Notes under the pieces: generated by a model | Database searches by the model: none | What the model was told of the DNA's origin: nothing | The model's input: the letters and a program-made list of their open reading frames with translations, nothing else | Shown here: in pieces, positions 32,543-40,991 of the stretch | How positions within the stretch are numbered: position 1 is the stretch's first letter | How the letters are laid out: every line of letters begins with the position of its first letter | NCBI RefSeq assembly: GCF_021233435.1 | Contig: NZ_CP089468.1 | Location: 744,001 to 808,000 of the forward strand | From: Halobacterium noricense | GTDB lineage: Archaea; Halobacteriota; Halobacteria; Halobacteriales; Halobacteriaceae | Length of the DNA stretch: 64,000 nt | Direction: 5' to 3' | Translations under genes and position numbers: made by a program

Positions 32543-33216
32543 CAGTTGAACACCTCCGCGTCCTCGCCGAAGATGACTCCCATCGCTTCGTCGTTGAAGA
32601 ACGGGTCGCGGTCGCGCTTGTCGAGTTCGTCGGCGATTTGGCCGGGCTGGCCGACGAGGATGGCGTCTGTCGCGCACTCTTCGGCGCACGCCGGGCCCTT
32701 CCCGACGTTCTGGCGCTCCTCGCACATCGTACACTTGTCCATGATGCCGCCGGTACCGACGACCGCGTTCCCGCCGTCGTCTTCGTCGGGGAACTGCGGG
32801 GCGCCGAACGGACACGCCGACAGGCAGTACTGACAGCCGACGCAGAGGTCCTCGCTGACCTGCACAAAGTCGTCGTCGTTCTTCTGGAGCGCGTCGGTCG
32901 GACAGACCGACACACAGGGCGCGTTCTCGCAGTGGTAACACTGCATCGGGATGGCGGTCTCGCCGGGGAACGCGCCGTCGTCGAGGGCCTGGTCGCTGCT
33001 GGCGTTGTAGCCGTCGTCGGCTTGCTCGCCCTCGAACATCGTGGAGATGCTGATGCGCTGTTCCTCCGGGCCGATGTCCCACGTGCGATTGCACGCGACG
33101 ACACAGCCACCGCAGTCGATACAGGCCTCGACGTCGGGGAAGATGCGGGCACCTTCGCCGGTGCTCATGACCCCCTGGCTCAAGACCTCACGTTGTGATT
33201 GTTGGTTCGATGACAT
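32542..33216 (-). CDS. four-cluster 4Fe-4S subunit (FdhB/HybA/DmsB type)
   Basis: A 224-residue electron-transfer subunit with sixteen cysteines arranged as four 4Fe-4S sites: C32/35/38/42, C93/96/101/105, C125/128/131/135 and C162/165/177/181. This is the DmsB/FdhB pattern that wires the molybdenum site to a membrane cytochrome. It lies three bases downstream of the catalytic subunit and overlaps the next gene. No Tat signal of its own, so it probably travels with the catalytic subunit. Confidence 0.93.
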   Translation of the reverse strand: MSSNQQSQREVLSQGVMSTGEGARIFPDVEACIDCGGCVVACNRTWDIGPEEQRISISTMFEGEQADDGYNASSDQALDDGAFPGETAIPMQCYHCENAPCVSVCPTDALQKNDDDFVQVSEDLCVGCQYCLSACPFGAPQFPDEDDGGNAVVGTGGIMDKCTMCEERQNVGKGPACAEECATDAILVGQPGQIADELDKRDRDPFFNDEAMGVIFGEDAEVFN

Positions 33217-33219
33217 GGG

Positions 33220-36200
33220 TTACTGAACGGGTTTGTTCTCCCGGACGTCGAAGTCTTTCTGTCGGCCGATACCGTTCTCGTCCTGGGGGAACGAGAACGA
33301 CGACAGGTCGACGTCCATGTTGAGTTCGTCGACCACGGCCTGGGTCGCCTTCCGGATGCGAACCATCGCGGCCTTCGTCTCCTGCATCTGGGTTTCGACG
33401 TCGTACCCCGGCGACGTGATGGAGTTCACGCTGTCACCGATGGCGTACGGTGCCATCCCGTCCGGGTACTCGTCCAGGAGGCTCTCCCCTTGGAAGATGC
33501 CGCCCCAGTGGTACGGGAGGAACGTCTCCTCGGCGTTCGGGCGATTCGTCACGCGCGCTTTCACCAGCACGGAGCCGCGGTTCGTCGTCTCGACGACCAC
33601 GAGTTCCCCGCCGTCCACGCCGAGCTCCTCGGCCATGTCCGGGTGAATCTCGGCGTACATGTGCGGCTGGAGGTCCGCGGTGAAGATGTTCGACCGCGTC
33701 TCCGACCCACCACCCTGATGTTCGACCTGTCGACCGGTCGTCATGATGGTGTCGATGCCGCCGTCCGAGTCGGCGATGCGGCTCATCGCCTGCGTCTGGA
33801 CTTCCGAGTTGTTCTGGTCCAGCCGGTAGACGTTGCGCTGCTGGCCGTTCGCCGGCCACTGCTCGGTCAGTTCCGGCTCGGGGCTCTCGATGGGCTCCCG
33901 GTGGACGGGCGTCGTGTCGAGGAAGTTCCACGCGACCGCGCGAGCCCGACCGCGCCCCGTCGGCGGGTCCGGCTGCGGGTTGTCGAACTGCGCCCAGAAC
34001 TCGAGGTCGAAGTCGAACTCGTCGCGCTCGTTGAGCGCCACCGCCGCGTCGTACGCCGAGTGGTCCTCGCTGAGCGCGTACTCGAACGGGAGTGACGGTG
34101 CCGAGGGGTTGTTGAGGTCCTCGGGCAGCGCCGTCGCGAAGCCCGGGTACTCCGGGACGCCCTCGAGTTCGCCGTCGTACCAGTCCGGCGAGAACGACGC
34201 CCGAAGCATGTTCAGGCCTTCCTCGCCCCCCTGGTCGTAGGTCTCCTGGAGCGGGTACTCCTTGTCGACGTCCATCGACGCCCACTCCTCGGGCGTCGGT
34301 GCCTGCGTTCCCCAGCGGGAACGGAAGTCCTGCCCGCCCTCGCGGGGGTCGACTTCGTCGGTCCAGAGAATCGGCGTGCCCGGGTGTCCGTCACCCCAGC
34401 ACGGCCACGGGAGACTCCAGTACTCGCCGCTGACTGGGACCTCCGAGTCGTGACACTTCGTGTCCTCCTCGGAGAACGCGTAGTCGTACTCCCGGTGTTG
34501 CTGGAGCCGCTCGGGGCTCTGCTGGTAGCCGATGGTCCGCACACCGAGGTTGATTTCTCGCAGCGCCTCCTCGTACGTTGACTTCCCGTTGAACAGCTCG
34601 GGGCCCGAACCCCAGTCGAAGTGCTCGCCGAAGCCGAGGCGGTCGGCCAGCTCCTGCATGATCTGCAGGTCCGGCTTCGCCTCGTGGCTCGGCGGCCGCA
34701 CGGGCTCGCTCCACTGCACCGCGCGGTGGGAGTTCGTGACCGAGCGCCAGTGCTCGTACTGGCTGGCCGCCGGCAGCAGGATGACGCCGTCGTCGCGGTC
34801 CGGCAGCACGGACGCCAGCGACGGGAACAGGTCGACGACGACCAGCAGGTCCAGCGCCTCCATCGCCTGGCGCATCCGTGGCATCTCCGAGATGGAGTTC
34901 GAGGAGTGCCCCCAGAAGAACGCCGCCTTCACGGGGTTCTCCTGGTAGATGGGCGACTCCAGTAGCCGGTCATCTTGGGGGAGTGCCGCTTCGAACCAGC
35001 GGGCGACCGTCAGCCCGTTCTGGAACATCAGCGAGCGGTCCTCCGCGGAGGCACCTGGGTCGCCGCCCTGCTGCTCGTAGAGGTCCGAGGGCATCGTCTC
35101 GAACTTCTGGGAGAGGTCCTGGTAGCTGATGTCCCCGGACGTCACCGGCGTCTGGTCCCAGACGTCGGCCCAGTACTCCCAGGAGCCACGGCTGGAGACG
35201 CCGTAGTAGCCGGGGAGGATGTGGCTGGCGACGCCGAGGTCCGTCGCACCCTGTACGTTCGCGTGGCCACGCATCACCTGCAGGCCACCGCCCGAGTGGG
35301 CGGCGCTCCCGGAGGCGAGGCTGGTCAGCGCGTACGAACGGATGTTCTGCGTGCCGTTGTTGTGCTGGGTGCCACCCATCGCCCACTCGATCTGGACGTT
35401 GGGCTTGTTCTCGATGATGAGGTCGCCGAGCTCCCGGACGCGGTCGGCGCTAATCCAGGTGATTTCCTCGACGGTCTCGGGGTCGTAGTCGTCGAGTTCG
35501 CCGTCGACGTCGGGCCACCCCTGCACGCGGTCTTCGAGCATCTCGTCGTCGAGCTCGCCCTGCTCTCGGAGGTACCGAATCAGTCCCATCATCAGCGCGA
35601 CGTCCGTCCCCGGACGCAGCCGGTAGAAGTCGTCGGCGTGGGCCGACGTCTTCGTGTATCGGGGGTCCACGGAGACGACCGTGCCGCCGCGGGCCTGCCC
35701 TTCGAGGATGTGCTGCATCGCGATGGGGTGGGCTTCCGCGGGGTTCTGCCCGATGATGATGTTGAGGTCGAAGTTCCGGTAGTCGTTGACCGTGTTCGTC
35801 ATCGCTCCGTAGCCCCACGTGTTCGCGAGGCCGGAGACGGTCGTGGAGTGGCAGATTCGGGCCTGGTGGTCGATGTTGTTCGTGCCCATGAAGGAAGCGA
35901 ACTTGCGCGACGCGTACGCCTCCTCGTTGCAGTGGTGGGCACTCCCGAGGAACATCAGGCTGTCTCGGCCGTACTCCTCCCAGATTCGTTCGAGCTCCTC
36001 GGTGATGTGGGAGTACGCTTCGTCCCACGTGATCTTCTTCCACTCGCCGCCTTCCTTCCGCATCGGATGTTTCAGACGTCGCTCGGAGTGTTCGCTGCCG
36101 TAGATGGCAGCCCCCTTCGAGCAGAGCGACCCGTTGTTAATCGGGTTCTCCGTCCAGGACTCCTGCCCGACGAAAGCGTCACCTTCACGTTCCCCGCGGA

Positions 36201-36402
36201 AACCACATCCGACCGCGCAGAAGTTACAGATGGTCTTGGTGAGCGTCGAATCGTCGCCGGAGATGTCGGCGCCACCGCTTTCGCCGTCCTGAGCGAGCGT
36301 TTGGCCGGTTATCCCGCCGCCGAGGGCGATGCCGCCCGCGAGGGCGCTCGCCTTCATGAACGAACGGCGGTCTAGGTCCAGAGAGACCGGTTGTGTACTC
36401 AT
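33220..36402 (-). CDS. Tat-exported molybdopterin oxidoreductase, formate dehydrogenase type
   Basis: A 1060-residue catalytic subunit of the DMSO-reductase superfamily. Tat signal DRRSFMKASALAGG at 11-24; proximal 4Fe-4S ligands C59, C62, C66 and C94; predicted Mo/W ligand C184 in ARICHSTTVSG, the position held by selenocysteine or cysteine in formate dehydrogenases. The C-terminal molybdopterin domain is complete. Formate is the likely substrate by motif, but long haloarchaeal relatives are poorly tested. The gene leads the four-gene operon and is divergent from an HdrA/MvhD-like gene. Confidence 0.92.
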   Translation of the reverse strand: MSTQPVSLDLDRRSFMKASALAGGIALGGGITGQTLAQDGESGGADISGDDSTLTKTICNFCAVGCGFRGEREGDAFVGQESWTENPINNGSLCSKGAAIYGSEHSERRLKHPMRKEGGEWKKITWDEAYSHITEELERIWEEYGRDSLMFLGSAHHCNEEAYASRKFASFMGTNNIDHQARICHSTTVSGLANTWGYGAMTNTVNDYRNFDLNIIIGQNPAEAHPIAMQHILEGQARGGTVVSVDPRYTKTSAHADDFYRLRPGTDVALMMGLIRYLREQGELDDEMLEDRVQGWPDVDGELDDYDPETVEEITWISADRVRELGDLIIENKPNVQIEWAMGGTQHNNGTQNIRSYALTSLASGSAAHSGGGLQVMRGHANVQGATDLGVASHILPGYYGVSSRGSWEYWADVWDQTPVTSGDISYQDLSQKFETMPSDLYEQQGGDPGASAEDRSLMFQNGLTVARWFEAALPQDDRLLESPIYQENPVKAAFFWGHSSNSISEMPRMRQAMEALDLLVVVDLFPSLASVLPDRDDGVILLPAASQYEHWRSVTNSHRAVQWSEPVRPPSHEAKPDLQIMQELADRLGFGEHFDWGSGPELFNGKSTYEEALREINLGVRTIGYQQSPERLQQHREYDYAFSEEDTKCHDSEVPVSGEYWSLPWPCWGDGHPGTPILWTDEVDPREGGQDFRSRWGTQAPTPEEWASMDVDKEYPLQETYDQGGEEGLNMLRASFSPDWYDGELEGVPEYPGFATALPEDLNNPSAPSLPFEYALSEDHSAYDAAVALNERDEFDFDLEFWAQFDNPQPDPPTGRGRARAVAWNFLDTTPVHREPIESPEPELTEQWPANGQQRNVYRLDQNNSEVQTQAMSRIADSDGGIDTIMTTGRQVEHQGGGSETRSNIFTADLQPHMYAEIHPDMAEELGVDGGELVVVETTNRGSVLVKARVTNRPNAEETFLPYHWGGIFQGESLLDEYPDGMAPYAIGDSVNSITSPGYDVETQMQETKAAMVRIRKATQAVVDELNMDVDLSSFSFPQDENGIGRQKDFDVRENKPVQ

Positions 36403-36573
36403 GGTTTAGAGCCTGTCACCGTGTACCACGATTAATGAGGGGGGAGCCACTTTAGTGTTCCTGCCTCGTTCCGCCATTCTGACCTCCAAACTCCCGGAAG
36501 GAAGTGGGTCCTGCCGGTTCTTCGTGGGAGCCAGCCGCAACCTCTTTCGGTGGGCGCACGTAACGGCGAGTGA

Positions 36574-38667
36574 ATGAACGTCGGGGCGTTCGTCTGTGGC
36601 TGCGGTGGTGCGGTCGACCTCGACCTCGAAGGCGTCCGGGAAGGCGTCCGGGACGTCGACGTCGTCGCGAGCGGGTCGCTCCTCTGTACGGAAGGGCTCC
36701 CGAAAGTCCGACACGTCGTCGAGGAGTACGACCTCGACCACCTGATAGTCACGGCCGAAAGCGACAACTGCAAGCAACGATACCGGACGGTGCTCGACGA
36801 CGCCGGGCTCCACCCGGAGGCAATCTCGTTCGTCAACCACCGCGAGCGCGGCGCGTGGGTCCACGACGAGGCCGACGCGACCGACCTCGTCGCGCGGAAA
36901 ATCAACGCCGCGTACGCCGGCCTCCGCGAGGAGGCACCGCCGCGAACCGTCTCCCGGGAAGCCGGCGACGGCGTCGTGGTCGTCGGCGACCCCGAGGCCG
37001 CCGAGGCGCTCTCGGATTCGGCCGATGTCACGCTGCTGGCCGACGGGAAGGACTTCGCGGACGCCGACTACGACCTCCGCGACGTCACCATCGCTCGCGG
37101 CCGCGCCACGGACGTCGACGGCGTCTACGGCGAGTTCGAGCTGCAGGTGCAGGCCGGCGTCACCGAGGACTGCATCGACTGCATGGAGTGCGTCAAGCAG
37201 GGGCCCGACGAGTACGTCACGAGCAAGCCCGTCGACGTGCTGCCGGGCGCGCCGAACGGCGACTGGGTGGACTGCTGTCCCACGGACGCCATCCACCCCG
37301 AGGAGCGCACCGTCGAGGCCGACCAGGTCGTCTACCCGGACGCGTCCCGGGAGACCCGCGGCGGCCGCATGGGCTTCTACACGGGCCCCGTCGACGCCGC
37401 GACCGTCGCGGCCGTCCAGGACTTGATCGGCGGCATCGAGAAGCCGCAGTTCCTCGACGTGGAGATGGACGTCTGCGCCGCGGGCGGGTCCAGCCAGCAG
37501 GGCTGTACGGTCTGTTCGGACGCCTGCCCGCACGGCGCGGTCTCCCGCCCCACCATCGACAGCGTGGAGTTCGACGAAGTGGCGTGTGAGGGCTGTGGCG
37601 CGTGTACGAGTGCGTGCCCGACCGGTGCAGTGCGCGCCCGCGAACCCTCGAACGAGCGCATCGCCCGCGAGGTCGAGTCGATGCTCGTCGAGACCGACGA
37701 CTCCGGGCTGCTCTCCTCGTCGGACGGCATCGAGACCGGCGTCGTGGCGTTCGTCTGCGACGAGCGCGCGAGCCGCACGCTCGACGAGTACGGCCGCCGC
37801 GCGCGCCAGCAGGACGGCATCGAGTACCCGCCGCTGCTCCCCGTCGAGGTGCCGTGCGCGGACACCGTCGGCGAGGCGCACGTCTTGCACGCGCTCGCCG
37901 TGGGCGCGGACGGCGTCGCCATCGTCGGCTGTGGTGGCGACTGCCTGCACTCCGGCCCGGACCCGAAGGCCGAACTCGTGACGCGCGTGAACCAGGCGAC
38001 CGAGGACCTCGGGCTCGGCAAGCGCACCGCGTTCTTTGCGCCCGAACCCGGCGAGCCGGAGGCGTTCGTCGAGGACATCAGCCGGTTCGTCGAACTCGGC
38101 CTCGACCCGTCGCCGGTGCCGACCGGCCACGAGGCCACCGGCATCGCCGACGCGACCACCGCGAACCCCGAGTTCAACACTCACGAGTGGGGGCTGGAGA
38201 GCGTGCGCGCCATCGTCCCCCACACCGACCCCCGGGACGTCATCCGCGGGCTGGAGTCGTTCGGCCGCGTCGAAGTCAACGAGGACTGCACGTTCACGCC
38301 GACGTGTTCGAACCTCTGCCCGACCGACGCGCTCCGCCGCGAGGACGCCGGCCTGGAGTTCGACCACGAGCGCTGCGTGAACTGCGGGCTCTGCGAGGAG
38401 GGCTGCATGGAGGACGCCATCCGCGTGGACGGCGGCCTCGAACTCGGCCTGCTCCCCGAGCACAACGACGGGGACGCGTGGACGACCGTCGCGGACGGCG
38501 AGATGCGGGAGTGTCGCCGCTGCGGCAAACCGTTCACCAGCGAGGCGTCCGCACAGAAGATTAGCGAGGAAGTCGGGGACGTCGTCGCGGGCATCGCGCC
38601 CGACGCCGACGGCGACGTCTTCGAGTACTGCAGCGACTGTCGCGCGAAACTCGTCTACGACACGTAA
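36574..38667 (+). CDS. HdrA/MvhD-like multi-cluster iron-sulfur protein
   Basis: A 697-residue cytoplasmic electron-transfer protein. Residues 1-120 resemble the HdrA N-terminus (FVCGCGG, LLCTEG, DNCKQRY, FVNHRERGAWVH). The region where HdrA binds FAD (about 130-190) is short and lacks a GxGxxG motif. Ferredoxin-type sites follow near C200-C206/C234, C311-C318 and C338-C348. An MvhD-like domain (about 389-500: C395, C428, C453, C457) comes next, then another ferredoxin pair (C572-C582, C601-C611) and a zinc ribbon (C647/C650, C686/C689). It may link formate oxidation to a soluble carrier. Confidence 0.85.
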   Translation: MNVGAFVCGCGGAVDLDLEGVREGVRDVDVVASGSLLCTEGLPKVRHVVEEYDLDHLIVTAESDNCKQRYRTVLDDAGLHPEAISFVNHRERGAWVHDEADATDLVARKINAAYAGLREEAPPRTVSREAGDGVVVVGDPEAAEALSDSADVTLLADGKDFADADYDLRDVTIARGRATDVDGVYGEFELQVQAGVTEDCIDCMECVKQGPDEYVTSKPVDVLPGAPNGDWVDCCPTDAIHPEERTVEADQVVYPDASRETRGGRMGFYTGPVDAATVAAVQDLIGGIEKPQFLDVEMDVCAAGGSSQQGCTVCSDACPHGAVSRPTIDSVEFDEVACEGCGACTSACPTGAVRAREPSNERIAREVESMLVETDDSGLLSSSDGIETGVVAFVCDERASRTLDEYGRRARQQDGIEYPPLLPVEVPCADTVGEAHVLHALAVGADGVAIVGCGGDCLHSGPDPKAELVTRVNQATEDLGLGKRTAFFAPEPGEPEAFVEDISRFVELGLDPSPVPTGHEATGIADATTANPEFNTHEWGLESVRAIVPHTDPRDVIRGLESFGRVEVNEDCTFTPTCSNLCPTDALRREDAGLEFDHERCVNCGLCEEGCMEDAIRVDGGLELGLLPEHNDGDAWTTVADGEMRECRRCGKPFTSEASAQKISEEVGDVVAGIAPDADGDVFEYCSDCRAKLVYDT

Positions 38668-38669
38668 CC

Positions 38670-39293
38670 ATGAGCTTGGACCAGCAGGCACTCTACGACG
38701 CACGACTCGAACTCGTCGACTACCTCGTCGACGCACTCTACGACACCCCCGAGGCGGCGTTCGTCGAACGACTCCTCGACGGCGGCCTCGACACGCCCGC
38801 CGACTCCATCAACGACGACCTCGATGCGGGCTTCGAGTACCTCCACGAGTTCGTCGAGGAGAACGAGGGCCGCGACGTCGAGGCGGTCGTCGACGACCTC
38901 GCCAAGGAGTTCACGCGGGTGTTCGTCGGGCCGCGGCCGCCCGTCCAACCCCACGAGACGTACTACCGCGAGGACACCGACTTCCTCTCGTCGGGGCTGG
39001 CGGAAGTCGACGCCAGCTACGGTGCCGCCGGCTGGAAGGTGCCGGAGTCGATTAGCGAGGAAGCCGACTACGTCGGCGTCGAACTGTTGTTCCTCCGGAA
39101 CCTGCTGCGCCGCCAGCAGGCCGGCGAGGAGGAAGCCGTCGGCTTCGAGCGCGTGTTTCTCGACGAACACCTCTCGACGTGGCTGGACGCCTACCTCGAC
39201 GACGTCGTCGAAGCCACCGACGAGCCGTTCTACCTCGCCGCGGTCCACGTGCTCCGCGGGTTCGTGGCGTTCGAACGCGACCTCGTCGCGTAG
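38670..39293 (+). CDS. TorD/DmsD-type molybdoenzyme chaperone
   Basis: A 207-residue all-helical protein with the family pattern: EFTRVFVGPRPPVQPHETYY in the middle and a C-terminal FYLAAVHVLRGFVAFE helix. Such chaperones bind the Tat signal of a molybdoenzyme and hold it until cofactor insertion. It starts 2 bases after the HdrA/MvhD-like gene, and the divergent Tat-exported catalytic subunit is its obvious client. Confidence 0.88.
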   Translation: MSLDQQALYDARLELVDYLVDALYDTPEAAFVERLLDGGLDTPADSINDDLDAGFEYLHEFVEENEGRDVEAVVDDLAKEFTRVFVGPRPPVQPHETYYREDTDFLSSGLAEVDASYGAAGWKVPESISEEADYVGVELLFLRNLLRRQQAGEEEAVGFERVFLDEHLSTWLDAYLDDVVEATDEPFYLAAVHVLRGFVAFERDLVA

Positions 39294-39300
39294 AAAGAAA

Positions 39301-39441
39301 TTACTCGTCGTCGTCGTTGTCGCCGGACTCCTGCTCGGCGTCGTTGATTTCGCCTGGGGCGACGGCGTGGTCCGTGACGTCCTCGCCTTTGTACTGCATC
39401 GCGCGGCCCTTCGGTTTCCAGCCGGACTCTTTGTGTGCCAT
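39301..39441 (-). CDS. 46-residue conserved-looking acidic protein
   Basis: A short minus-strand frame MAHKESGWKPKGRAMQYKG followed by an acidic tail (DNDDDE). Good codon bias and a balanced basic-then-acidic composition argue that it is real. Its stop lies 8 bases from the stop of the convergent TorD-like gene. No known domain. Confidence 0.6.
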   Translation of the reverse strand: MAHKESGWKPKGRAMQYKGEDVTDHAVAPGEINDAEQESGDNDDDE

Positions 39442-39483
39442 GTGATGCCGTAGTGCGGGGGGCGTAGAAAACGTTGCGGTCGC

Positions 39484-39825
39484 CTACTCCGTCGGCGGCG
39501 CGTTCGGCGGGCGCTCCTCCTGGTCGTAGTTGTCGAGAAACACCGTCGCGAACAGGTCGGCGTGCATCGCCAGCACGTCCGCGGGGTCGACGCCCACTGA
39601 CTCGGCCTGCTGGTCGAGGAACGCCGCGAGCGCGTCGGTCGGCTCGTAGGTGACCGTCCGCTCGTCGACGTCGAACTCGACGTCCTGCTCGCCGGAGACG
39701 AGGTGTTCGACCTCCAACAGCGCCTGCTCGACTTTCGTTTCGAGCGCGTCCTCGCGGTCGCTCATGCGCTTGTCCGCCCACTCGTCGGCGGCCGCGACGA
39801 GGCGGTCGCTTGCTTCGAACTGCAT
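39484..39825 (-). CDS. conserved haloarchaeal protein, unrecognised
   Basis: A 113-residue acidic soluble protein, predicted helix-rich, with an FDVDERTVTYEPTDALAAFLDQQA segment reminiscent of small nucleic-acid-associated haloarchaeal proteins. Its ATG overlaps the stop of the zinc-ribbon gene by one base (TGATG), so it is the last gene of the five-gene run that begins with the AOR homologue. Function unknown. Confidence 0.7.
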   Translation of the reverse strand: MQFEASDRLVAAADEWADKRMSDREDALETKVEQALLEVEHLVSGEQDVEFDVDERTVTYEPTDALAAFLDQQAESVGVDPADVLAMHADLFATVFLDNYDQEERPPNAPPTE

Positions 39826-39965
39826 CAGAAGCTCAGCCCCTCGCCCTCGAAGGCGACCTGCCACGTCGTCACTTCCTCACAGACGGGACACTGGCGCGTC
39901 GTCGCGTTCGTCTCGCAGGCCGGCATGCGGGTCATGTTCTCGCATTGCGAGCATTCGTACATCAT
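39825..39965 (-). CDS. rubredoxin-like / zinc-ribbon miniprotein (46 aa)
   Basis: It carries two CxxC pairs, YECSQC near the N-terminus and RQCPVC about 20 residues later, the spacing of a rubrerythrin-like or zinc-ribbon knuckle. Two adjacent ATGs (39965, 39962) could start it; 39965 overlaps the upstream stop (TAATG). It is short but well framed between two overlapping genes. It could bind iron and carry electrons, or bind zinc; the sequence cannot decide. Confidence 0.75.
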   Translation of the reverse strand: MMYECSQCENMTRMPACETNATTRQCPVCEEVTTWQVAFEGEGLSF

Positions 39966-40225
39966 TACGGCGGGAACGACTCGGGGGCGGGCTCGTTCTC
40001 GCCGGCCTCGCCGTAGACGTAGACGACGCCCGCGCCGAACCCGAGCAGCACCAGCAGCCCGAGTGCGCCGCCGACGAACGTCTGCCCGACGTAGGGGCCG
40101 ACGACGCCCGAGTACGCCTGCGTGAGGTTCACTACGTTGAGCGCAGTGACGACAGTCCACAGCAGGACCAGCAGTACCGCGACGGGGAGCCACCCGGTTT
40201 GGTCGATTGCCTCTCTGAGACTCAT
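39965..40225 (-). CDS. small two-helix membrane protein
   Basis: Eighty-six residues with two hydrophobic segments (about 12-33 and 48-72) and an acidic C-terminal tail. The stop overlaps the start of the zinc-ribbon miniprotein, which suggests joint expression. It follows the 232-residue acidic protein by 67 bases. Function unknown. Confidence 0.7.
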   Translation of the reverse strand: MSLREAIDQTGWLPVAVLLVLLWTVVTALNVVNLTQAYSGVVGPYVGQTFVGGALGLLVLLGFGAGVVYVYGEAGENEPAPESFPP

Positions 40226-40292
40226 GTCCGTGCGGACGGGCTCTCGCGTAAAAAATCATTCCCCCACGGAACGTCGCCGCGAGATGGCGCCG

Positions 40293-40991
40293 TCAGTCGT
40301 CGAGTTCCCAGCCAGCGCTCTCCGCGGCGTCGGCGAGGTCGACGAACTCCCAGCCGGCGTCCTCGGCGATCCACTCCTCGCCCTCGGTGCCGACGACGAC
40401 CATCCGCTCGGAGTAGAACATCGAGTGCTCGCCGATGGCCGCGAGCCGCTCGGCGGGGCCGTCCCCGGAACCGTTGAAGAAGTCGATGTCGAGCTGGTGC
40501 TCGCGCAGGAACGAGTTGATGGCGTGCGCCGGCACGTCGCCGACCAGCCCCACCCAGTCGGACCACTCGTTCGTCTCGGCGAGCGCGATGCGCGGGTCGA
40601 CGAGACGCTGGACGGCCTCGTACGTGTACGCAGTCGCCATCTCGTCGACGCCGCCGCCGTGCGGGCCGCTGGCCTCGGGCGCTTCCGCGCGGTCCTCTGC
40701 CGGACCCGCACCGCCACCCGAACCACCGTGCTCTTTCGGGATGCCCGCGGGGCTGTTCGAGGACTCGTAGGGAACGTGCGGGATGCGGTCGCCCTGCGAG
40801 TCGCCGGACGGCTCCTCGGGTTCGTCGGCGGACGCGGCCGCCCCGCCGTCGCTGCTACTGTCGGCGGGCGTGCCACCGACGTTGCCGTCGATGTCGTCGG
40901 ACGCGTCGTCGCGCCACAGCCAGTCGCCGTCGTTACCCTCGTCTTCGTCGGTCTCCACCTCGACGTCGTCTAGGTCGATTCGGTCTGTCAC
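40293..40991 (-). CDS. acidic haloarchaeal protein coupled to the AOR homologue
   Basis: A 232-residue protein on a GTG start that overlaps the AOR stop by four bases (GTGA). Residues 1-120 are disordered and highly acidic, rich in Asp, Glu, Ser and Gly. Residues about 120-230 form an ordered alpha/beta domain (YTYEAVQRLVDPRIALAE, MFYSERMVVVGTEGEEW). I do not recognise the domain. Tight coupling suggests it serves the AOR homologue. Confidence 0.75.
   Translation of the reverse strand: MTDRIDLDDVEVETDEDEGNDGDWLWRDDASDDIDGNVGGTPADSSSDGGAAASADEPEEPSGDSQGDRIPHVPYESSNSPAGIPKEHGGSGGGAGPAEDRAEAPEASGPHGGGVDEMATAYTYEAVQRLVDPRIALAETNEWSDWVGLVGDVPAHAINSFLREHQLDIDFFNGSGDGPAERLAAIGEHSMFYSERMVVVGTEGEEWIAEDAGWEFVDLADAAESAGWELDD

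Noticed and set aside
33220-36402. Selenocysteine in the formate dehydrogenase catalytic site
   Set aside because: The reading frame has a normal Cys codon at residue 184 and no in-frame TGA.
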